Shown: positions 51,544 through 60,072, counted from the first letter of the stretch. The stretch is 64,000 nucleotides of DNA from Pseudomonadota bacterium (GCA_016719885.1 JADJYF010000006.1:186001-250000), one strand, 5' to 3'. The notes: generated by a model from the letters alone, not told the origin. Made by a program: numbers and translations.

Positions 51544-51578
51544 ACGAGTACGGGGCGCCTGCGGCGCTCCGTACTCGT
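51544..51578. terminator. Long hairpin between convergent genes
   Basis: A 10-bp stem ACGAGTACGG/CCGTACTCGT continues, after a one-base bulge, into GCGCC/GGCGC. It lies 13 bp after the FAD monooxygenase stop and 13 bp after the stop of the 55-residue peptide gene on the other strand, so it can serve both. Confidence 0.6.
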
Positions 51579-51591
51579 GCTCTCCCCGATC

Positions 51592-51759
51592 TCAGGCCTG
51601 GACGCGGCTGGTGTCGGTCATCACCACCGCGGTGGGGTTGATGCGCGTCAGGTTGGCGGGCACCGAGGCGGCCAGCCCGGCCAGCAGCGCGGCGGTCAGG
51701 GCGACCTTCAGCAAGGTGGTCGAAGTGGTCTTGAGGGCGTTGACGGTGCTGGTGGTCAT
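51592..51759 (-). CDS. Small exported peptide, 55 residues
   Basis: The ATG at 51759 has a strong GGAGA ribosome site six bases away. The product has a basic, Thr-rich N-terminus and a hydrophobic stretch (TLLKVALTAALLAGLAAS, about 15-32), then a short polar tail (VPANLTRINPTAVVMTD). It reads as a signal peptide or a single membrane anchor with a peptide of about 22 residues. I know no family for it. It is divergent from a LysR regulator with 148 bp between them, a layout typical of a regulator and its target. Confidence 0.7.
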   Translation of the reverse strand: MTTSTVNALKTTSTTLLKVALTAALLAGLAASVPANLTRINPTAVVMTDTSRVQA

Positions 51760-51907
51760 GGCAGGTCTCCAGGTTTGCGATGTGTTTGTTGCCCGGCGCC
51801 GGCCCTTCGATGAGGGGCGACTGCCGACCTTGGAGCGCATTCTATTGTTGCCAATTACCACCGATAAGCCGGTAGCATTGGAAGACTGAATTGCAGAATC
51901 AACAACA

Positions 51908-52819
51908 ATGGAAGACATCCTCACCCTGCGCCTGTTTCTCGCCATCGCCGACACCGCGAGCTTCACCCACGCCGCGCGCCGCCTGGCCCTGACCCCGGCG
52001 GTGGCCTCACGCAAGCTCGCCGCGCTCGAAGCCGAACTCGGTCAGCGCCTGTTCCTGCGCTCGACACGCAAGGTCAGCCTCACCGAGCACGGCGCGTTTC
52101 TGCGCCAGCACGCGCAACGCGTGGTCGACGCCGTGGACGAGGCCAGCGAGGCGATGCGCGGCGCGCTGGCGCGGCCGGCCGGCCGCCTGCGCATCAGCTG
52201 TCGCGCGGGCCTGGGGGGTTATTTCATCGTGCCCCACATCGGCGAATTCCGTGCGCTCTATCCCGAGGTCACCATCGGTCTCGAACTCATCCACGATCGC
52301 CAGGCCGATCTCATGGCCACCGGCTGCGACGTGGCGGTGACCATCGGGCACCTGCAGGACTCCAACCTGGTGGCGCGGCGCGTGGCCGAAACCGACTCGC
52401 ACATCTATGCGAGTCCCGACTACCTCGCCCGCCACGGCACGCCCGCCACCGCCCAGGACCTGGAACAGCACGCCTGCCTGACCATGTCGGCGGTGACCGG
52501 CAACACCGTGTGGCGCCTGTCCAAGGGCGGCGTGCGCTACGACCTGCCGCTACGCTCGCCAATCGCCATCGACGACGCCGACTCGGTGTTGAGCTGCGCC
52601 TGCGCCGGCCTCGGCATCGTGCTGCTCGCGGACTGGTTCACCGAGGCCGCGATGCGGCGCGGCGAACTGGTGCGCATCCTCGACGACTACCAGGTGGAAC
52701 CGCGCGGCACACCCATCAGCCTGCTCTACCAGAGTCGCAGCTACGTACCGCTCAAGGTGCGCGCGTTCATGGATTTCTACGCCGACAAGGCCGCGCACAT
52801 GTTCAGCGCGGCGCCTTGA
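51908..52819 (+). CDS. LysR-type transcriptional regulator
   Basis: This 303-residue protein begins with the LysR helix-turn-helix (LRLFLAIADTASFTHAARRLALTPAVASRKLAALEAELGQRLF LRSTRK in the first 60 residues). An inducer-binding domain follows (ISCRAGLGGYFIVPHIGEF, then VAVTIGHLQDSNLVARRVAET). It is close to the subgroup with the SFTHAAR motif that often controls an adjacent divergent gene. The divergent gene here encodes the 55-residue peptide; the 148-bp gap is likely to hold its operator. The inducer is unknown. Confidence 0.94.
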   Translation: MEDILTLRLFLAIADTASFTHAARRLALTPAVASRKLAALEAELGQRLFLRSTRKVSLTEHGAFLRQHAQRVVDAVDEASEAMRGALARPAGRLRISCRAGLGGYFIVPHIGEFRALYPEVTIGLELIHDRQADLMATGCDVAVTIGHLQDSNLVARRVAETDSHIYASPDYLARHGTPATAQDLEQHACLTMSAVTGNTVWRLSKGGVRYDLPLRSPIAIDDADSVLSCACAGLGIVLLADWFTEAAMRRGELVRILDDYQVEPRGTPISLLYQSRSYVPLKVRAFMDFYADKAAHMFSAAP

Positions 52820-52840
52820 ACCGGGCGCGGGCGACGACGC

Positions 52841-53167
52841 TCACCCGCTCATGCGTACGCTGATATTGAGGCCGACGACGCCGAGCGTGATGACGCCGAT
52901 GGATATGAGCTTGGCCAGCGTGGCCGGCTCCTTGAACCAGGCGATGCCAATCACGGTGATGAGCGTCATGCCGAGCGCCGACCAGATGGCATAGGCGACA
53001 CTGATGTCGATGTGGCGCACGGCCAGGGTCAACAGACCGATGCTCGCGCCATAGCACACGAACACCGTGACGGATGGCAGCGGATGTTGAAAGCCGTTCG
53101 ACAGCTTCATGGCGGTGGTGCCGGTCACTTCGAACACGATGGCGAGAACGAGATAGAACCAGGACAT
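52841..53167 (-). CDS. Small multidrug resistance (SMR) family transporter
   Basis: This 108-residue protein has four membrane helices and the conserved membrane glutamate, Glu13, in LAIVFEVTGTTAMKLSNGF. It also has AYAIWSALGMTLITVIG and the closing GVITLGVVGLNIS. It should export cationic compounds in exchange for protons, as EmrE and its relatives do; some members move quaternary ammonium osmolytes. A GGAGA ribosome site precedes the ATG at 53167. It is 35 bp after the methyltransferase gene and may share its transcript. Confidence 0.93.
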   Translation of the reverse strand: MSWFYLVLAIVFEVTGTTAMKLSNGFQHPLPSVTVFVCYGASIGLLTLAVRHIDISVAYAIWSALGMTLITVIGIAWFKEPATLAKLISIGVITLGVVGLNISVRMSG

Positions 53168-53202
53168 GAGAGTCTCCGCAGCGTGCCGTGGGTGTTCGCG
53201 GC

Positions 53203-54006
53203 TCAAGGCCGACGCGCGATGAATCGCCCTTGCGCCAGCTTGCCTGCCTCGGCGAGATCGCGCAGAAACGCCATCTCGGTGCCGATGGCGGCCAGTGCCT
53301 CGTGGTCGAAAGCGAGGATGCGCAAGGCATCGTAGCCAAGCTGCATGCTCACCATGTCCATGTACAAGGACGTGTAGCGTGCGAAGCGCCCGGTGTCTTC
53401 GGCGCAGATTCGTTGACAGCCGGCGGCGTCGAGCAAGGCCGCGTAGCCCGCAACGCTCTCGAGGTTGGGAAAGCTCATGAACGACAACAGGCGTGCGCGC
53501 TCTGTCGATGACATCGGCACCGCGCCCGCCACCCAGTCGGTAAAGGCGATGACGCCGCCAGGCTTGACGATGCGCACCGCCTCGGCAATCAGGCGCGGCT
53601 TGTCCAGCACGTAACACCAGGCGTCTTCGCCCCACACGAAATCCGCGCCGTGATCGGGCAGGCCGCTGGCGCAGACATCGGCGTGCACGAAGTCGATGCG
53701 ATCATCCAGCCCCTCGGCGCGGGACCGGTCGCGGCCGCGTGCGATGACGGCGGCGGTGGCGTCGACACCGATCATGGACGTCACGCCCCGCATGCGCACC
53801 AACAGGCGCATGCCGGCGCCATTGCAGCAACACAGGTCGACACCGCGCTGTCCCGCGCCGATGCCGGCCTGCTGCGCGAGTTCGAGCGAGGACTGCATGC
53901 CGCCGATGTGGATCTGCTGGCCCATCAGCAGCTCCCACAGGTCACCTTCCGCGCCGCTGTACACCGCGCGCACCGTATCGAGACTCACACCACCCTGCTC
54001 GTTCAC
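53203..54006 (-). CDS. SAM-dependent methyltransferase
   Basis: This 267-residue class I methyltransferase has the front segment DLWELLMGQQIHIGGMQSS, a motif I of unusual form (VDLCCCNGAGMRLL instead of LDLGCGTG), VDATAAVIARGRDRSR, the IDFVHADV acidic motif and PGGVIAFTDWVAG. The IHIGG pattern near the start recalls sarcosine/dimethylglycine methyltransferases, but three cysteines in motif I depart from it. With the SMR transporter after it, a product such as a quaternary amine would fit, but that is only a hint. The frame could start a few codons later; a clear ribosome site was not seen. Confidence 0.82.
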   Translation of the reverse strand: MNEQGGVSLDTVRAVYSGAEGDLWELLMGQQIHIGGMQSSLELAQQAGIGAGQRGVDLCCCNGAGMRLLVRMRGVTSMIGVDATAAVIARGRDRSRAEGLDDRIDFVHADVCASGLPDHGADFVWGEDAWCYVLDKPRLIAEAVRIVKPGGVIAFTDWVAGAVPMSSTERARLLSFMSFPNLESVAGYAALLDAAGCQRICAEDTGRFARYTSLYMDMVSMQLGYDALRILAFDHEALAAIGTEMAFLRDLAEAGKLAQGRFIARRP

Positions 54007-54097
54007 TTGGCCCCCCTGTTACACACCCGCACACGACAGTTGGCAGTCTACTGAAAAGCCATGCTCGCTTCGCGAGGCGCGGTGAGCTGCCCTCGAC

Positions 54098-54138
54098 ACA
54101 AAAAAAGGGGGCGCCCCTCGCGGGACGCCCCCTTTGGA
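54098..54138 (-). terminator. Rho-independent terminator of amtB
   Basis: A 10-bp stem with arms AAAGGGGGCG and CGCCCCCTTT around a 12-base loop, read on the minus strand, is followed directly by a run of T. It starts 11 bp after the amtB stop and is the clearest intrinsic terminator in the window. Confidence 0.9.
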
Positions 54139-54148
54139 ATCGCGTGGC

Positions 54149-55624
54149 TCAGGCGCTGTAAGCGCGTTCGCCGTGGCTGGTGGTATCCAGACCTTCGCGT
54201 TCCTCGTCTTCCGGTACACGCAGACCGACCAGGAGATCCGCCACCTTGAAAGAGATGAAGGCGGCGACCGCGGTCCAGCCGACGGTGATCAACACACCCT
54301 TGGCCTGGATGAGAACCTGGGTCATGACCGCATTGGAGCCGACCGATGCGGTCACCCAATCGGTGACGAGACCCGGACCACCGAGGGCCTGGTTGTTGAA
54401 CACGCCGGTCAAGAGCGCACCGAGAATGCCGCCGAGGCCGTGCACACCGAACACGTCGAGTGCATCGTCCGCGCCGATCAGCTTCTTCAGGCCCGTCACA
54501 CCCCAGAAGCACACCACGCCCGCCGCGAGGCCGATGATGATGGCGCCCATCAGGCCGACGTTACCGCAGGCCGGGGTGATGGCGACCAGGCCGGCCACCG
54601 CGCCCGAAGCCGCGCCCAGCATCGAGGGATGCTTGCGCAGCGCCCATTCCACCAAGGTCCAGCTCACGCAGGCGGCGGCCGTGGCGGAGAAGGTGTTGAG
54701 GAACGCAAGCGCCGCGAAGTTGCCCGCTTCCAGCGCCGAACCGGCGTTGAAACCGAACCAGCCGACCCACAGCAGCGAGGCGCCGATCATGGTCAGCACC
54801 AGGTTGTGGGGCGGCATCGCTTCCTTACCGTAGCCGACGCGCTTGCCGATCATGATGGCGCCGATCAGGCCCGCCACGCCGGCATTGATGTGCACCACCG
54901 TGCCGCCGGCGAAATCGAGCGCGCCCATCTGCCAGATGAGACCGGCCTTGGCGTTCATCGCATCGACCACGTCAGGCGCGGTGTAGGCGTCGGGCCCCAT
55001 CCAGAACCACACCATGTGCGCTATCGGCAGGTAGCCGATGGTGAACCACAGCACCATGAAGATCAGCGCCGCCGAGAACTTCATGCGCTCGGCAAACGCA
55101 CCGACGATGAGACACACCGTGATGGCGGCGAATGTGCCCTGGAACGCGACGAACACGATCTCGGGAATCACCACGCCCTTGCTGAAGGTCGCGGCATTGG
55201 CGAACGCACCGGTGGCCGGGTCGAACACGCCGTTCAGGAACAGGCGCGACATGCCGCCCAGGTAGGCGTTGCCCTCGGTGAAGGCCAGGGAGTAGCCGTA
55301 CAGGCACCACAACACCACCAGCAGCGAGAAGCCCACCATCACCTGCATGAGAATGGACAGGATGTTCTTCGAGCGCACCAAGCCGCCGTAGAACAAGGCC
55401 AGGCCGGGCACGGCCATCATGATCACCAGCAAGGTCGAAACCAGCATCCAGGCGACGTCGCCCTTGTTGGGCGTCGGCGGCGGTGCGGCAGCGGCCGCGT
55501 CTTCGGCGCCGGCCACGAAAGGCAGAAACATGAACGCGAGCATGACCAGGAGCGACACCAGGGTGCGGCCATGGCCGAGCTCACGCTTCCCGAGGAGCAA
55601 AGCAAGGTTGTTGTTGCGGTTCAT
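54149..55624 (-). CDS. amtB: Ammonium transporter
   Basis: Amt conducts ammonium or ammonia across the inner membrane. The 491-residue protein has a signal-peptide-like N-terminus (about 1-40, ending FVAGAED), an Ala/Pro-rich linker and eleven helices. These include GGLVRSKNILSILMQ, AFQGTFAAITVCLIVGAFAERMKFSA, DFAGGTVVHINAG (first pore His) and DVFGVHGLGGILGALLTGVF (second pore His). The C-terminal tail ending SHGERAYSA is the GlnK-contact region. It follows glnK after 47 bp, so PII can regulate the channel. A strong terminator ends the unit. Confidence 0.97.
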   Translation of the reverse strand: MNRNNNLALLLGKRELGHGRTLVSLLVMLAFMFLPFVAGAEDAAAAAPPPTPNKGDVAWMLVSTLLVIMMAVPGLALFYGGLVRSKNILSILMQVMVGFSLLVVLWCLYGYSLAFTEGNAYLGGMSRLFLNGVFDPATGAFANAATFSKGVVIPEIVFVAFQGTFAAITVCLIVGAFAERMKFSAALIFMVLWFTIGYLPIAHMVWFWMGPDAYTAPDVVDAMNAKAGLIWQMGALDFAGGTVVHINAGVAGLIGAIMIGKRVGYGKEAMPPHNLVLTMIGASLLWVGWFGFNAGSALEAGNFAALAFLNTFSATAAACVSWTLVEWALRKHPSMLGAASGAVAGLVAITPACGNVGLMGAIIIGLAAGVVCFWGVTGLKKLIGADDALDVFGVHGLGGILGALLTGVFNNQALGGPGLVTDWVTASVGSNAVMTQVLIQAKGVLITVGWTAVAAFISFKVADLLVGLRVPEDEEREGLDTTSHGERAYSA

Positions 55625-55671
55625 GACGATTCCAGTTGTTTAGACGATGAAGGAGGACCGGGAAACGAAGC

Positions 55672-56010
55672 TCACAATGCGTCCGGACCGGACTCGCCGG
55701 TACGAATGCGTATGGCCTGGCTGAGATCGGTGACGAACAACTTGCCGTCGCCAATCTTGCCGGTGCGTGCGACCTTGCAGATCGCATCGATGGCACGACT
55801 GACCTGGGCATCGTCGAGGGCTATCTCGAGTTTGACCTTGGGCAGGAAGTCGACCTGGTATTCGGCGCCTCGATAGAGCTCGGTGTGGCCGCGCTGGCGA
55901 CCAAAGCCCTTGACCTCGGTGACGGTCAGGCCCTGCACGCCGACGTCGGCAAGTGCGAGGCGAACTTCATCGAGCTTGAATGGCTTGATGACGGCGGTGA
56001 TGAGTTTCAT
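55672..56010 (-). CDS. glnK: Nitrogen regulatory protein P-II (GlnK)
   Basis: PII signal protein that binds ATP/ADP and 2-oxoglutarate and controls AmtB. The 112-residue chain has the full family pattern: MKLITAVIKPFKLDEVRLAL, the T-loop GHTELYRGAEYQVDFLPK with uridylylation Tyr51, and TGKIGDGKLFVTDL near 90. It is first in glnK-amtB. The upstream region has a sigma-54-type promoter, as expected for NtrC control during nitrogen limitation. Confidence 0.97.
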   Translation of the reverse strand: MKLITAVIKPFKLDEVRLALADVGVQGLTVTEVKGFGRQRGHTELYRGAEYQVDFLPKVKLEIALDDAQVSRAIDAICKVARTGKIGDGKLFVTDLSQAIRIRTGESGPDAL

Positions 56011-56056
56011 GCACTGAACTCCTTTGGTGAGCGCTAGCGTTTGTCACCGAGGCGTT

Positions 56057-56072
56057 TGCAGCATGTATGCCA
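56057..56072 (-). promoter_or_regulatory. Sigma-54 promoter of glnK-amtB
   Basis: Read on the minus strand, TGGCAT, five bases and CTGCA match the -24/-12 consensus TGGCAC-N5-TTGCA with the exact GG-to-GC spacing; one T of the -12 box is C. It lies 47 bp before the glnK ATG. NtrC sites further upstream were not identified with confidence. Confidence 0.7.
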
Positions 56073-56307
56073 AGCGCATTCACTAAAGCATTTCAATCAT
56101 TTAGAGTCTCGGCACCCAAGGGGCAACAAAGTCACGCACCAGATCGGGGCGCGGCGGGCGGGCGTGGACGAGAATGGCGCACCGGATTGAAGCGCATCCG
56201 CGCCATGCCGCCACGCGCGCGAGAGCCGGCCTGACAACTGGCATGACATGAACTCGCTCAAGCGACGCAAGTCGCAGCGACAAGCAGAATTTCCGCGGAG
56301 AAAGCGC

Positions 56308-57168
56308 ATGTTTCGAACGATTACGCGGGTCGCGCTCGCGACCCTTGCCGTGCTGCCGCTGGCGGTGGCCGGCGACGCCATGGCCGCGCCGGACGCCGAC
56401 CCGGTCGCGCTGCTGGCCGAGATGCAACGCGCGCTGGTGCCGAGCGTCGCCCAGTTCAGTCGCGTGCATGTCACAGCGCGCAGCGATCAGCCGGGCGGCG
56501 GCAGCAAGGATTGGGATGCCTTGGTCATCCGTCAGCGCGACGAGCAGGGGCCGCGCACGGCCTTCAGCCTGACCAAGCCGGCCAACCTGAAAGGCGTGGG
56601 CATGCTGACGGCGCCCCATCCGCGCAAGCCCGGCCTGGGCCTGTGGCTGGTCACCTCGGAGGAGCGACGCGCGGTGGAGTACTCACCACTGGAAGCCGAT
56701 CGCCAGTTCCTGAGCACGCGCTTCAATTTCGACGACGTCGCCCTCACCAACCGCGAGACCCAACCGCCGATATTGCTGGGCAGTGAACAGGACAGTACGC
56801 ATGGCGAGATGTGGAAGATTGAAACGCGCCCGCTGCTCGACCGCTATTACTCGCGCATGCTGACCTGGCTGGACGCCGACACCTACCTGCCGGTCAAACG
56901 CGAGTACTACGATCGCGCCGGCAAGCTGTGGAAAGTGGTGAGCTGGGAAACGAAAAAGATTGACGGCATTCCGACCGTGACTTCCATAGAACTGCACGAT
57001 CTGCAGTCACGGGACACCGCCAGCTGGCGGGTGCAGGCCGTCGCCTATCACCATGACGCCCTGGCCAAGCGGGTGCTGAGCCCGATCGGCATGGGCGAAG
57101 TCCAGGCGCATCCGTTCTGGAGTCAGCTCGACGAACTCGCCCACGCCCAGGCCTCGCACGCGCCGTGA
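56308..57168 (+). CDS. LolA-like outer-membrane lipoprotein-sorting protein
   Basis: This 286-residue exported protein has a signal peptide of about 26 residues (VALATLAVLPLAVAGDAMA). Its domain is like the LolA-type outer-membrane lipoprotein-sorting proteins: a beta-rich core with DALVIRQRDEQGPRTAFSLTKPANLKGVGML, QFLSTRFNFDDVAL, DRYYSRMLTWLDADTYLPVKREYYDRAGKLWK and TVTSIELHDLQS. Relatives often pair with MMPL-type RND exporters and may carry lipids. The nearest such transporter here is far away, at 24584. A GGAGA site supports the ATG at 56308. Confidence 0.85.
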   Translation: MFRTITRVALATLAVLPLAVAGDAMAAPDADPVALLAEMQRALVPSVAQFSRVHVTARSDQPGGGSKDWDALVIRQRDEQGPRTAFSLTKPANLKGVGMLTAPHPRKPGLGLWLVTSEERRAVEYSPLEADRQFLSTRFNFDDVALTNRETQPPILLGSEQDSTHGEMWKIETRPLLDRYYSRMLTWLDADTYLPVKREYYDRAGKLWKVVSWETKKIDGIPTVTSIELHDLQSRDTASWRVQAVAYHHDALAKRVLSPIGMGEVQAHPFWSQLDELAHAQASHAP

Positions 57169-57220
57169 CGACAGCGGCGGCGCGCGCATCGCATCGCGCA
57201 CGGCGCGCCGCGTGTCTCGG

Positions 57221-57619
57221 TTACCGGCCGAAGACGCTGGTGACCAGTTCCGAATCGAGATATTCGCGCACGTGGGCGACCTTGTTGTCGCGCACCGTAA
57301 CCACGATGCAATAGTTGTTGTTGTACGGCCGACCGTCCTTGGCGCTCGCTTCGCCGCGCGCTTCGATCACCACCCGATCGCCTTCCGCGGTCGCGGTGTC
57401 GACGTGCACCTTGATGCCGTCGGCCAGCACCTCGCCGAGCGGCGCGAACAGCTTGGCGACGAGCTCTTCCTTGCCGCGGAAAGTGCCGGCGAAACGGTGC
57501 GAGCCGAAGAACGTCCAGGTCACGTCATCGGCGAGGCGCGACATGAATCCATCGATATCGCCCTTGGTAACCGCGCCCCAGGTGTCCAGCACCAGTTGTT
57601 TGTTTGCTTCGACGCTCAT
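57221..57619 (-). CDS. SnoaL/NTF2-like family protein
   Basis: This 132-residue cone-shaped NTF2-like protein carries VLDTWGAVTKGDIDGFMSRLADDVTWTFFGSHRFAGTFRGKEEL and VREYLDSELVTSVFG. Members are isomerases, cyclases or dehydratases of small molecules, or simply binding proteins. The catalytic pair cannot be assigned here. A GGGGAG ribosome site precedes the ATG at 57619. It is divergent from the small repeat-protein gene. Confidence 0.85.
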   Translation of the reverse strand: MSVEANKQLVLDTWGAVTKGDIDGFMSRLADDVTWTFFGSHRFAGTFRGKEELVAKLFAPLGEVLADGIKVHVDTATAEGDRVVIEARGEASAKDGRPYNNNYCIVVTVRDNKVAHVREYLDSELVTSVFGR

Positions 57620-57773
57620 CGCCCGCTCCCCTCGTCATGGTTGAAAGGCGGAACCATACCAGCGCGCTGCCGTGCCGCCCAGTGATCACCACGCGCTGGG
57701 CGACTCGCATTCGCGGGATCGAGGGCTTAAGATGCCGCCCGTCGACCAAGAGATTCGCCGATCCCGCCCAGCG

Positions 57774-58199
57774 ATGCGCCTGCTCCTCCTGCTGCTCGGT
57801 TCACTGGCGCTGGGCCAGCCCCATGCCGAGACGCCGACCGTCCCCTACGAAAGCGAATACCAGGCCGCGCGCAAGACCTATCGCGCCCACCGCTACCAAG
57901 ACTCGGCGCGCATGCTCGAAGCGCTATTGAAAGCCCATCCCGACTGCGCGCGCTGCGCGCACCTGTTGGGCAAGAGCTATGGCCGTCTTGCGCAACGCGC
58001 CAACTGGCTGTCGGCGATGGATCTCGCGCGCAAGACCTGCAGCGCGTTCGAGCTCGCGGTGCGGCTCGACCCCAAGGACGAAGGCGCGCTCGAGGATCTG
58101 ATCCGCTATTACCGCGCCGCGCCTGAATTCCTCGGTGGCGGCGCCGACAAGGCGCGGGTGATGGAACAGCGCTTGAAGGGCCTCAAGGCCGGGCAGTGA
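57774..58199 (+). CDS. Exported TPR-like protein
   Basis: This 141-residue protein has a signal peptide (MRLLLLLLGSLALGQPHA) and helical TPR-like repeats: YQAARKTYRAHRYQDSARMLEALLKAHPDCARCAHLLGKSYGR, then a helix pair near 80-120 (AFELAVRLDPKDEGALEDLIRYYR). TPR segments mediate protein contacts. The frame stays open upstream, with in-frame ATGs at 57672 and 57732. Family and partner are unknown. It ends just before a repeat region with a long G-run. Confidence 0.7.
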   Translation: MRLLLLLLGSLALGQPHAETPTVPYESEYQAARKTYRAHRYQDSARMLEALLKAHPDCARCAHLLGKSYGRLAQRANWLSAMDLARKTCSAFELAVRLDPKDEGALEDLIRYYRAAPEFLGGGADKARVMEQRLKGLKAGQ

Positions 58200-58218
58200 G
58201 TGAGACTGTCAGCGCGAA

Positions 58219-58305
58219 TGTCAGACTGAAGGGGGGGGGGGGGGGGTTCTGAGGCCTGACCCACAGGCTCATCGCATCAATTGTGGGTCGGACTTCAGTC
58301 TGACA
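58219..58305. repeat. Palindromic repeat family 1, one copy split by a poly-G run
   Basis: A copy at 58219-58265 begins TGTCAGACTGAA, is broken by 16 G (58231-58246), then resumes imperfectly (TTCTGAGGCCTGACCCACAG). A facing copy at 58281-58305 has one mismatch. The arrangement is outward compared with the pair at 8274-8355. It lies between the convergent TPR-like and ThDP-enzyme genes. Confidence 0.8.
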
Positions 58306-58331
58306 TTCCGCCTGCACATCGAACCCATCAT

Positions 58332-59900
58332 TCAACGCTTCATGCCCACACCCAGGTTCTGCACCACCATCACCTCGATGAGATGGGGGCCGGGCGTCGC
58401 CATCGCTTTCGCGAACGCGCTTTCGAATTCGGCGACGGTTTCAACCTTGCACGCATCGACCTGCATGCCCTCGGCGATGCTGACCCAGTCGATCACCGGG
58501 TTGGCGAGGTCGAGCATCGACAGCGTCTTGGCATTGGGCTCGCCGGCCTTGAGGCGCACCAGTTCCACGTTGAGAATGGCGTAGCTGCTGTTGTTGAGCA
58601 GCACCACGGTGACGTCGCTGCGTTCGCGCGCCATGCTCCACAGAGACTGCACGGTATACATGGCGCTGCCGTCGGCCTGGAAAGCCACGACCTTGCGATC
58701 GGGGCAGGCTACCGACGCGCCGAAACTGACCGGCAGGCCCTGGCCGATGGAACCACCGGTGATCGCCAGCCAGTCATGGGCCGGCGCACCCTGGGTACGC
58801 AGGAAAAGTTCGAGTCCGCAGGTGATGCCTTCATCGGAAATGATGGCGTTGTCGGGCAGGCCGGCGCTGATCACATCGCCGATCGCGGCCGGGCTCAGCT
58901 CGCCATCGATGAGCGTGGGCTTGATGCGCGCTTGCCGCGGACAGTCCGCGGTCGTCACGCGCTTGGCGAGGGCGGCCACCGCGGCCGGGATGTCGTCATG
59001 CACGCCGGCCAGCGCAATCATCCTGCACTCGGGCGGCGCCAACAGGCTCGCCACGCCCGGATAGGCGAAGAACGCCACCGGCTCCTGGGCGCCGATCAGG
59101 ATCATCTGTTCGAAGTCCTTCAGGAATTCGATGGCCTGTTCGGCGAAATAGGGGATGCGCGCCAGCGGCACGCGCCCGGCGCCGCGCTGCAGGCGCACGG
59201 GGAAGGTCTCGCACAGCAGCGTGGCATTGCAGCCGGCGGCGATGCGCCCGATCACTTCCAGCGGCGCTTCACGCATGGCGCCGCCGCCAATGACGATAGC
59301 TGTGCGACGACCATTGGCCAAGGCCGCAGCGACTTCATCGATGACACTCGACGCAACCGCGGCGAGGCCCTCGGGCGCGAGACGGTCATAGGATTTGTGC
59401 GCCGGCTCCCAGGCGTGGTTGGCGGGCACGATCAAGGTCGCGATGCGTCCGGCGCCACCGCGCGCGGCCTGCACCGCTTCGGCGCCGGCCAGTGCCAGGT
59501 CTTCGGCGGATGCCGAGGTGCGCACCCATTCCGATTGCAGGCGCGCATGGCCCGGCACGTCGGAAGTGAGGGGCGCGTTGTACTGGTGATGCCATACCGC
59601 GTGATCGCCGACGATGTTCACCACCGCCGAATGCGCCTTGCTGGCGTTGTGCAGGTTGGCCATGCCATTGGCATAACCCGGCGCGAGATGCAGCAAGGTG
59701 ATGGCGGGCTTGCCGGCCATGCGCGCATAGCCGTCGGCGGCACCCGTCACCACGCCCTCGAACAGGCACAGGATGGGACGCACGGCATCGGTCTTGCCGA
59801 TGGCGGTGACGAGGTGCATCTCCGACGTGCCCGGGTTGGCGAAGCACACTTCGATGCCGGCTTCGACCAGGGTATCGAGCAAGGTATGGGCGCCGTTCAT
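58332..59900 (-). CDS. Thiamine diphosphate-dependent enzyme (acetolactate synthase family)
   Basis: This 522-residue protein has the three-domain architecture of the acetolactate synthase / benzoylformate decarboxylase family. The N-terminal part binds the pyrimidine: CFANPGTSEMHLVTAI, LCLFEGVVTGAADGYARMAG with the activating Glu, and LLHLAPGYANGMANLHNA. The C-terminal part binds the diphosphate: AITGGSIGQGLPVSFGAS, then ADGSAMYTVQSLWSMARERS and LLNNSSYAIL. The first Gly of the GDGS motif is Ala, but the Mg-binding Asp and the NN are kept. It may be a decarboxylase or carboligase rather than a true acetolactate synthase. An AGGAG site precedes the ATG at 59900. Confidence 0.92.
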   Translation of the reverse strand: MNGAHTLLDTLVEAGIEVCFANPGTSEMHLVTAIGKTDAVRPILCLFEGVVTGAADGYARMAGKPAITLLHLAPGYANGMANLHNASKAHSAVVNIVGDHAVWHHQYNAPLTSDVPGHARLQSEWVRTSASAEDLALAGAEAVQAARGGAGRIATLIVPANHAWEPAHKSYDRLAPEGLAAVASSVIDEVAAALANGRRTAIVIGGGAMREAPLEVIGRIAAGCNATLLCETFPVRLQRGAGRVPLARIPYFAEQAIEFLKDFEQMILIGAQEPVAFFAYPGVASLLAPPECRMIALAGVHDDIPAAVAALAKRVTTADCPRQARIKPTLIDGELSPAAIGDVISAGLPDNAIISDEGITCGLELFLRTQGAPAHDWLAITGGSIGQGLPVSFGASVACPDRKVVAFQADGSAMYTVQSLWSMARERSDVTVVLLNNSSYAILNVELVRLKAGEPNAKTLSMLDLANPVIDWVSIAEGMQVDACKVETVAEFESAFAKAMATPGPHLIEVMVVQNLGVGMKR

Positions 59901-60072
59901 GAATGCTCCTCGTGTACGTGTGGCGACCGTCCACGAGCGGACAGTCGCTGCCAAGGCCGCATGTTACGTTGCGCTGATCGTGCTCTGCAATTCATGATGC
60001 GCAGGGCCGAACGATGCCCTGCATCCTCGTCCTGCCATCGAGTGCGCCGCGTCGCGCGGCCGGGAGCAAACC

